Assembly (NCBI GenBank): GCA_044226845.1
Contig: JBGAGG010000004.1
Location: forward strand, 245,826-309,825
Length of the DNA: 64,000 bases
Reading direction: 5' to 3'
From: JAFDZO01 sp044226845
GTDB taxonomy: Bacteria; Bacteroidota; Ignavibacteria; Tepidaquicellales; Tepidaquicellaceae
The first letter of the stretch is position 1. The number at the start of each line of letters is the position of its first letter. Shown piece by piece: positions 58,935 through 64,000 of this stretch. The position numbers and the translations under genes were made by a program. The notes beneath the pieces were generated by a model. The model ran no database searches. It worked only from the letters and a program-made list of their open reading frames with translations, and had not been told where the DNA came from.

Positions 58935-59471
58935 TTAAAGATGATAAAAATGATTAACCATAAATGGAAAAAAAGAACCAATTAAAAAAAATAAAGAACC
59001 TATTAAAAACTCTTTCCCTAAATTTAAGTATTTAGATTTGACTCTATTAATTCGTTCATTTGCACTGCAATACAAAACATATCTATTAATAATAAAGTTT
59101 TCAAATTCTATCTCACTATTGTTATCAGCAGCTAATTGATAATAATTTTGTAAATTCATATGGTATTCTTCTAATTCATCAGTAAATTCAATATAACGAT
59201 AATTATAGTCACTTCTATAGGAAAAGGCAAAAACATTTATTAAATAAAAACCACTAATTAATAAAAAACTAAATGATAAGTATATTAGAATAAGGAAAGC
59301 CCAAGTATTAAAATTAAATTCAGTAAATTTAAAATTTAGAAGAAAACTATAAATAGCTGCACCTATTGCAACAATAATAGCTAAAGGAACATTTAATGAA
59401 TTATTGAATTCAGTAATCTTAGATATTTCAATATCATATCTACTTTTATAGAAATCATATCTATTCATCAC
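58935..59471 (-). CDS. membrane protein of a two-gene cassette, unknown
   Basis: The 178-residue protein has a charged N terminus (MMNRYDFYKSRYDIEISKITEF), two adjacent transmembrane helices (VPLAIIVAIGAAIYSFLL, FLILIYLSFSFLLISGFYLI), a long soluble helical segment (~95-150) and a C-terminal helix (FLIGSLFFLIGSFFPFMV). This layout resembles small SLATT-like or pore-forming membrane effectors, but I cannot assign it to a family. High Asn/Ile/Lys content suggests horizontal arrival (inference). Confidence 0.55.
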   Translation of the reverse strand: MMNRYDFYKSRYDIEISKITEFNNSLNVPLAIIVAIGAAIYSFLLNFKFTEFNFNTWAFLILIYLSFSFLLISGFYLINVFAFSYRSDYNYRYIEFTDELEEYHMNLQNYYQLAADNNSEIEFENFIINRYVLYCSANERINRVKSKYLNLGKEFLIGSLFFLIGSFFPFMVNHFYHL

Positions 59472-59515
59472 AAAAATTAATAAAAATAAATTGATGAATC
59501 AAGAATTTTTCAAAT

Positions 59516-59965
59516 TCAATTTATACTCTCGTTTAATTCTAATATTTCTATAACTGCAGATGCAGCTTCGTAGCCTTTATTATCTTTTCCCTCAAGACTT
59601 CTTTCGTAAGCCTGCTGGGGAGTAAGAGTTGTAAGCACACCAAATCCTATAGGAATTTCAAAATCTACTGATAAATTCATAAGAGTATGTGAGAGCGGCT
59701 CGCAGATGTATTCAAAGTGAGCAGTCTCACCTTTTATCACACAGCCGAGTGTTACAATGCCGTCGTACTTTGTAAGGTTGCAAAGTTTTTTTACAATCAA
59801 AGGAATTTCATAGGCGCCGGGCACAAAAAACACATCTATATTTTTATCATCAAAACCTTTTTCTTCAAGGGCAAGCTTTGCGCCTTTAAGCAGAGCCATT
59901 ATTATCGGCTCGTTATATTTACTTATTACAATTCCTATTTTCTTTTGTGAGAAGTCCATATTCAA
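59516..59965 (-). CDS. ribH: 6,7-dimethyl-8-ribityllumazine synthase
   Basis: The 149-residue enzyme makes lumazine, the penultimate step of riboflavin synthesis. Typical blocks: IGIVISKYNEPIIMALLKGA, VPGAYEIPLIVKKL, VTLGCVIKGETAHFEYIC with the catalytic His, and IPIGFGVLTTLTPQQAYER. Length normal. It starts next to the PHP gene stop and is probably cotranscribed with it. Confidence 0.95.
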   Translation of the reverse strand: MNMDFSQKKIGIVISKYNEPIIMALLKGAKLALEEKGFDDKNIDVFFVPGAYEIPLIVKKLCNLTKYDGIVTLGCVIKGETAHFEYICEPLSHTLMNLSVDFEIPIGFGVLTTLTPQQAYERSLEGKDNKGYEAASAVIEILELNESIN

Positions 59966-60802
59966 TTATATTGCGATTTGTTTTTTAGGAAGCATTGCTC
60001 TCATCTTATCAATCTCTTTTTCGGAGATATAATATTTTCCCATGTTACCAGCATCATTTTTTCTTCCGCCGTGAAAATCAGAACCGCCCGATGTTAATAA
60101 ATTAAACTTCGAGGCAATCTCTTTATATTTTTTAGTATCTGCTGCAGTGTGTGACGGGTGTACGACTTCGATACCGTCAAGTCCCGCCGCTTTAAAGATC
60201 TTTATCTCTTCTTCGTTAAAATATTTTGCGGGGTGAGCAAGGAATGATAATCCGCCTGCTTCTTTTATTACTTTAAAAACTCTGTCGTAGTTTGGTCTTA
60301 CTTTTTTCACATCGGCAACTTTATCATCGCCAATGTATTTTGAAAAAGCATCGAAGAAGCTTTTTACAAATCCCTGCTTCACCAAAGCATTTGCAATGTG
60401 AGGCCTTCCGATTGAAACCGTTGTCTTTAAATCTTCCTTTGCATCTTCATAGGTTATCATGCTGCCGAGCTCATTGAGCTTTGCAATGATTTTCTTTATG
60501 CGTAAGATACGCTCTTCCTGAATTTCAGTCAGAAGCTCTTTCATAACGGGAGCATTCGGATCAATAAAATATCCGAGGATGTGCATTTCGCGGTTCATGT
60601 ACTCACCGCTTATTTCAACTCCCGGAATGACTTCAATGTCCTCTTTCAGTCCCGTGCGTATAGCCTCTTTCAGTCCCCCGATGTTATCGTGGTCAGTGAT
60701 GCTTATTATCTTCGTTCCGGTTTTCTGGATTTTCTTAACTATTTCAAAAGGCGAGAAGAAGCCGTCGGAGTAATAAGTATGTAAGTGTAGGTCTACCTTC
60801 AT
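59966..60802 (-). CDS. PHP-domain phosphoesterase
   Basis: The 278-residue protein has the four PHP motifs: DLHLHTYYSDG, ITDHDNIGG, GVEISGEYMNREMHILGYF and later LAHPAKYF plus SGGSDFHG. The family includes nucleoside 3',5'-bisphosphate phosphatases (RnaAM/TrpH type), which also trim RNA 5' ends; this length and motif set fit that group. Starts the unit with ribH. Confidence 0.85.
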   Translation of the reverse strand: MKVDLHLHTYYSDGFFSPFEIVKKIQKTGTKIISITDHDNIGGLKEAIRTGLKEDIEVIPGVEISGEYMNREMHILGYFIDPNAPVMKELLTEIQEERILRIKKIIAKLNELGSMITYEDAKEDLKTTVSIGRPHIANALVKQGFVKSFFDAFSKYIGDDKVADVKKVRPNYDRVFKVIKEAGGLSFLAHPAKYFNEEEIKIFKAAGLDGIEVVHPSHTAADTKKYKEIASKFNLLTSGGSDFHGGRKNDAGNMGKYYISEKEIDKMRAMLPKKQIAI

Positions 60803-60959
60803 TTATCAAATGTATAACATAGCTGAAACTTGTTTGTTTAAAAAGTCACTTTTAGTTCAATTACGAATTACGTGTTACTAATTACAAATGTTATAAATCC
60901 GTCTTTGATGAATTCCGGTATTGTAAAAACAACAACGGGAATTTAGAAAATTCGTCAGT

Positions 60960-60990
60960 GACGGATTTTTGACGGATTTCTGCAAAATAA
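60960..60990 (+). repeat. 31-bp GACGG dispersed repeat, copy 3
   Basis: Identical over 31 bases to the reverse complement of 25893-25923. Upstream TTGTAAAAACAA is shared with the copy at 40676. Confidence 0.8.
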
Positions 60991-61047
60991 GAGATTTGTC
61001 TTCCGCCGCAAAAACACTATAGCACAAAATTCCACAATAGTCTCATT

Positions 61048-61065
61048 GTAACATTATTGTAACAT
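61048..61065 (+). repeat. GTAACATTATTGTAACAT motif
   Basis: Two perfect GTAACAT heptamers 11 bases apart; the same motif lies at 40902-40919 and in variants elsewhere. Confidence 0.7.
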
Positions 61066-61139
61066 TTTACCCAAACGTTGTCATCCCGCACTTGATGCGG
61101 GATACAATCATAAATCACTTATGCGACCGCCCCCTTAAT

Positions 61140-61162
61140 CCCCTTCCTTCTTAAGGAGGGGG
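61140..61162. repeat. C/G-rich REP-like hairpin
   Basis: CCCCTTCCTT and AAGGAGGGGG pair, preceded by ACCGCCCCCTTAAT. Member of the same family as 25781-25803. Confidence 0.7.
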
Positions 61163-61213
61163 AAAATGTGCACATACAATTTACCTTAATTGAAAATAAA
61201 ACGGAAGAGTGGT

Positions 61214-61237
61214 CTGCCTATTACTACTAATAGGTAG
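61214..61237. repeat. CTGCCTATTA/TAATAGGTAG hairpin
   Basis: Ten base pairs including one G-U pair around CTAC. Related to the hairpins at 25590 and 41022. Confidence 0.6.
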
Positions 61238-61386
61238 ATTTATTTTTTTATGCCTTGCCAGGATTCCTTTTTCGTTACATTAAAACACCTAATTCTGAAT
61301 TCATAATTCTCCATTCTGAATTCGTAAACTTCTTCATTTAATTATTGATTATTTTTAAGTAAATTCAATCTTTTATATCCGAAATA

Positions 61387-62433
61387 TTGAACATAATTCT
61401 TATAACGGGCGGGCCGTCTGCCGAGCGCGATGTTGCCCTCTCTTCAAGCAGAAGTATCTTAAAATCCCTGCGCGAGCTCGGTCATAACGTAAAAGTTATT
61501 GACCCCGTCTACGGCGATGAATCTGTAAGCGAAGAAAAAATTTTTGAAGATAAAGTCAGCGGCGAATATCCTTCAGCAGAAAAACTTCTTGAAATAAAAC
61601 GCACTGCCGATAGAAATATTCTACGATGCTTTAACTCTGATTTGTTTAACGATACAGATTTTGTTTTCTTAGGGCTTCACGGCAAGTTCGGTGAGGACGG
61701 AAAGATACAATCGCTTCTTGATTTGCGTCATATGAAATACTCCGGCTCCGATTATTTTGCATCAGCGCTGGCATTTAATAAAGAAGTGGCAAAGGTAATT
61801 TTTACTAATAATAATATTCCTACTCCGAGATGGATGTTCTCGCTCTCAGAGGAGGAAGCGCTTAGCGAAGAGTTTTTAAAGAAGATTCATAAACAATTAG
61901 CGTTTCCTATCGTAGTTAAACCTGATGATGACGGAAGCAGCGTTGGCATTACAATCTTAAAAGATGAAAATGATTATGCCGAATATGCTAAGGCAGTGCA
62001 GTTAGCTTTTAATTATTCAAACAAAGTTCTTTTTGAAAAATATGTTGAGGGCAAAGAGTTAACGGTATCTATACTCGGTAATGAAGCATATCCTGTGATT
62101 GAAATAAGACCGAAGGACGGAATCTATGACTACGAGCATAAGTACACTAAAGGAATGACTGAGTATTTCTGCCCTGCAGAACTGACGGAAGCGGAGACAA
62201 AAAAAATTCAGGAGCTTGCTTTAAGAGCGCATAATGCTCTCGGATGCAAAGTATATTCGCGAGTAGATTTTCTTCAATCGAATTACGATAAAGAGTTTTA
62301 CTGCTTAGAGGTAAACACATTGCCGGGCATGACGGAGACTTCGTTAGTCCCTAAATCTGCAAAGGCAATGGGCATGGATTTTACGCAATTAATTGATAAG
62401 CTTATACAGCTATCGATGGATAAGTATAAATGA
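61387..62433 (+). CDS. ddl: D-alanine-D-alanine ligase
   Basis: The 348-residue ATP-grasp enzyme makes the D-Ala-D-Ala dipeptide for peptidoglycan. Start TTG at 61387 gives the correct family N terminus (MNIILITGGPSAERDVALSSS). Further motifs: LGLHGKFGEDGKIQSLLD, YSGSDYFASALAFNKEVAK, VVKPDDDGSSVGI, CLEVNTLPGMTETSLVPK. The usual SxS/GxGEDG parts are present. No mur genes are near; a repeat mosaic lies upstream and a REP-like pair downstream. Confidence 0.93.
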   Translation: MNIILITGGPSAERDVALSSSRSILKSLRELGHNVKVIDPVYGDESVSEEKIFEDKVSGEYPSAEKLLEIKRTADRNILRCFNSDLFNDTDFVFLGLHGKFGEDGKIQSLLDLRHMKYSGSDYFASALAFNKEVAKVIFTNNNIPTPRWMFSLSEEEALSEEFLKKIHKQLAFPIVVKPDDDGSSVGITILKDENDYAEYAKAVQLAFNYSNKVLFEKYVEGKELTVSILGNEAYPVIEIRPKDGIYDYEHKYTKGMTEYFCPAELTEAETKKIQELALRAHNALGCKVYSRVDFLQSNYDKEFYCLEVNTLPGMTETSLVPKSAKAMGMDFTQLIDKLIQLSMDKYK

Positions 62434-62440
62434 CAAAGTT

Positions 62441-62554
62441 CCCCCCTCCTTACTAAGGAGGGGGATTAAGGGGGAGGTTAAGGAGTGAGAGTAAATTTAA
62501 TTTATTCTTCCCATTAACCCCTCCCTAGCCATCCCCTTAGTAAGGGGAGGGAAA
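62441..62554. repeat. paired REP-like units forming a miniature inverted element
   Basis: Two C/G-rich hairpins, CCCCCCTCCTTACTAAGGAGGGGG (62441-62464) and CCCCTTAGTAAGGGG (62533-62547), each with a GGGGGAGGTTAA-like arm (or its complement TTAACCCCTCCC), face each other. The whole 114-base unit sits in the ddl-divIC gap. Confidence 0.65.
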
Positions 62555-62600
62555 AAAGTTTCAAGGGGTGCACAAATAAATCTTCTTAAATAATCTTCTT

Positions 62601-62951
62601 ATGGAAACTAAACCGCAAAGGGACGGAAAGAGCGATGGTTTACTAAAAATCGTCCTGAGGTTTATAAAGTACAACAAGAAAGTTGTTTTGTTCGTAATAG
62701 TACTTACGGGATTAATTGTATTCGCATCAGTCGGGAATAAAGGACTGATCTCCAGAATAAAAATGGAGAGCGAAAGAAAAGAACTTGAAGAACAATTAAA
62801 AGCAGAACAAATGAAGACGAAAGAACTGCAAAAAGATATCGAAGAACTGAAAAGCTCGGATAAGAAGATAGAGCAGACTGCACGCGAAAAGTACGGCATG
62901 ACTAAAGAGAATGAAACAATCTACAAAATTTTAATAGACAGCACTAAATGA
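62601..62951 (+). CDS. FtsB/DivIC-like septum formation protein
   Basis: The 116-residue protein has a short basic cytoplasmic N terminus, one transmembrane helix (VVLFVIVLTGLIVFASV, ~32-48) and a coiled coil (MESERKELEEQLKAEQ..) ending in EQTAREKYGMTKENETIYKI, the family's closing motif. FtsB/DivIC proteins link FtsL and FtsQ at the division site. Its stop overlaps the M42 peptidase start by 4 bases. Confidence 0.85.
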   Translation: METKPQRDGKSDGLLKIVLRFIKYNKKVVLFVIVLTGLIVFASVGNKGLISRIKMESERKELEEQLKAEQMKTKELQKDIEELKSSDKKIEQTAREKYGMTKENETIYKILIDSTK

Positions 62952-63958
62952 AAAATGTTGTAAGCACTTTAAAAGAAATTCTTGCAGTTCATTCTCCTAC
63001 AGGCTATACAATTGAAGTTATAAATTATATCGAATCTCTTTTCAAAGGTTCAAAGCTGCACATAACAAAGACCAATAAAGGCGCATTGCTTGTATCATTC
63101 AGCGAAAATCCCGAGCTCGTTGTAACGGGACATATCGATACGCTCGGCGCAATGGTGAAAGAAGTTAAAGGCGACGGCACTCTGGAAATTACAGAGCTTG
63201 GAAGTTATCCGTTGAATTCATTTGAAGGCGAGTATGTTACGATAAGGAACAGCAAGGGCAAATTATTCAGAGGTACTTTCCTTTTAAACAATCCTGCCGC
63301 TCACGTGAACAGAAATGTTCAGTCGGAGAAAAGAGAGCTGGATAAGATGTCAGTAAGAATAGATGCATTAGTGTATAGTGATGAAGACGTAAGGAAACTC
63401 GGCATTGAAGTCGGTGATTTTATTTTTTATGATACAAGATTTGAAACAACCGATACGGGATTTGTGAAGTCAAGATTTCTTGATGATAAAGCGTGCGCAG
63501 CTGTGATGATTGAACTGATCAAAGAGTATTCAAAGTCAGGCAAAGCAAAAAATATAGGATTTTATTTTTCGAATTATGAAGAGGTCGGTCACGGCTCAAG
63601 CACAGGATTTCCTTCTTCGGTAAAAGAGCTTCTTGTACTTGATATGGCAGTAGTCGGAAACGGATGCACGGGAAGAGAAGATGCAGTTTCGATCTGTGTG
63701 AAGGATTCATCGGGTCCGTATGATTTTACAGTGAATGAAAAACTTCGCAAGCTTGCGGAGAAAAACAAAATTAATTACGTAATAGATATATATCCTTACT
63801 ACGGCTCGGACGGCAGCGCAGCAGTGCGCTCCGGCTATGATGTAAGAGTAGGGTTAATCGGTCCGGGAGTCTCGGCTTCGCACGGAGTTGAACGCACTCA
63901 CGAAAAAGGACTTGAGGCAACATACAAACTAACAAAAGCATATATAGAAAATTTTTAA
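62948..63958 (+). CDS. M42 family metallo-aminopeptidase
   Basis: The 336-residue enzyme carries the di-metal ligands of the M42 family: VTGHIDTLGAM, FLDDKACAAVM, FSNYEEVGHGSST with the catalytic Glu pair, VLDMAVVG and SHGVERTHEKGLEAT. The GHID..GAMV start and Gly-rich PA-like insert (LGSYPLNSFEGEYVTI) are typical. It removes N-terminal residues from peptides; the family often forms dodecamers. The cytoplasmic location is expected. Translationally coupled to the DivIC-like gene (ATGA overlap). Confidence 0.9.
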   Translation: MKNVVSTLKEILAVHSPTGYTIEVINYIESLFKGSKLHITKTNKGALLVSFSENPELVVTGHIDTLGAMVKEVKGDGTLEITELGSYPLNSFEGEYVTIRNSKGKLFRGTFLLNNPAAHVNRNVQSEKRELDKMSVRIDALVYSDEDVRKLGIEVGDFIFYDTRFETTDTGFVKSRFLDDKACAAVMIELIKEYSKSGKAKNIGFYFSNYEEVGHGSSTGFPSSVKELLVLDMAVVGNGCTGREDAVSICVKDSSGPYDFTVNEKLRKLAEKNKINYVIDIYPYYGSDGSAAVRSGYDVRVGLIGPGVSASHGVERTHEKGLEATYKLTKAYIENF

Positions 63959-64000
63959 AAGTTTTTCCACATTAAATTCAGATGACTCACCTTTATTTAT

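Larger units (their letters stand above)
60803..61386. other. 584-base gene-free region, repeat mosaic 3
   Basis: No gene is seen. Repeats in order: 31-bp GACGG element (60960-60990), GTAACATTATTGTAACAT (61048-61065), a GTCATCCCGCACTTGATGCGGG hairpin (61079), a C/G-rich REP-like hairpin (61140-61162) and CTGCCTATTACTACTAATAGG (61214). The order matches the region before uvrA. Confidence 0.7.

Noticed and set aside
1..64000. CRISPR arrays, insertion sequences or rRNA genes
   Set aside because: I found no regularly spaced repeats with unique spacers, no transposase gene and no 16S/23S/5S sequence in the window.

Overview
The window reads as a chromosome segment of an AT-rich, free-living bacterium of the Fibrobacterota-Chlorobiota-Bacteroidota group, most likely in or near Ignavibacteriota. 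The lineage call is inferred from four things. Five large secreted proteins end in type IX secretion sorting domains with the block NYPNPFNP. The primary-type sigma factor is short (285 aa) and resembles the Bacteroidota form. Several promoters fit TTG-N20-TAnnTTTG. The cell envelope genes are Gram-negative (beta-barrels, a Wzi-like protein, lipoprotein). No phage, IS or CRISPR array is visible.

Layout. 1-4.4 kb: two small exported leucine-rich-repeat proteins flank two tandem paralogous proteins of unknown function. 4.4-9.4 kb: three type IX cargo proteins (SBBP propeller, unknown, YWTD propeller). 9.5-11.7 kb: three tandem tail-collar-domain proteins with Tat-like signals. 12.1-14.4 kb: outer-membrane barrel, DinB-fold protein, sigma factor. 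14.4-22.0 kb (minus strand): a str/S10 ribosomal cluster in the order rpsL-rpsG-fusA-tRNA-tuf-rpsJ-rplC-rplD-rplW. After rplW the usual rplB-rpsS run is absent; instead a short acidic ORF, a PIN-domain gene and the sigma factor follow. The tRNA has anticodon UAU (Ile, AUA codon), which is unusual in bacteria.

22.5-43.9 kb: a galactose-oxidase-like protein, a type IX cargo protein, then mostly housekeeping genes: EVE protein, Wzi-like barrel, PflX-type radical SAM, YigZ, Pcm, CdaA, M50 protease, PgeF, ArfB-type rescue factor, PD40 protein, MetF, FMN-dependent hydroxy-acid dehydrogenase, M13 peptidase and UvrA. 44.4-46.7 kb: a degenerate NIF3-family protein, a coiled-coil zinc-ribbon protein, RNase HI and, convergent to them, the RNase P RNA. 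46.8-63.9 kb: NadA, an unknown helical protein, a large subtilase with a type IX tail, a sugar nucleotidyltransferase, an Fe-S pair (Nfu-like, Mrp), a PhnP-like hydrolase, SuhB, a two-gene cassette of unknown function, lumazine synthase, PHP phosphoesterase, Ddl, a DivIC/FtsB-like protein and an M42 peptidase.

Three long gene-free regions (25.5-26.4, 40.2-41.1 and 60.8-61.4 kb) share repeats arranged in the same relative order, once inverted. These are a 31-bp GACGG element, an 18-bp element built of two heptamers 11 bp apart, short palindromes and C/G-rich hairpins. They look like a modular dispersed intergenic repeat family. This, the interrupted S10 cluster with its PIN cassette, the tRNA-Ile(UAU) and the membrane-protein cassette at 58.6-59.5 kb are the most promising leads. 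I found no complete new system that I can name with confidence.
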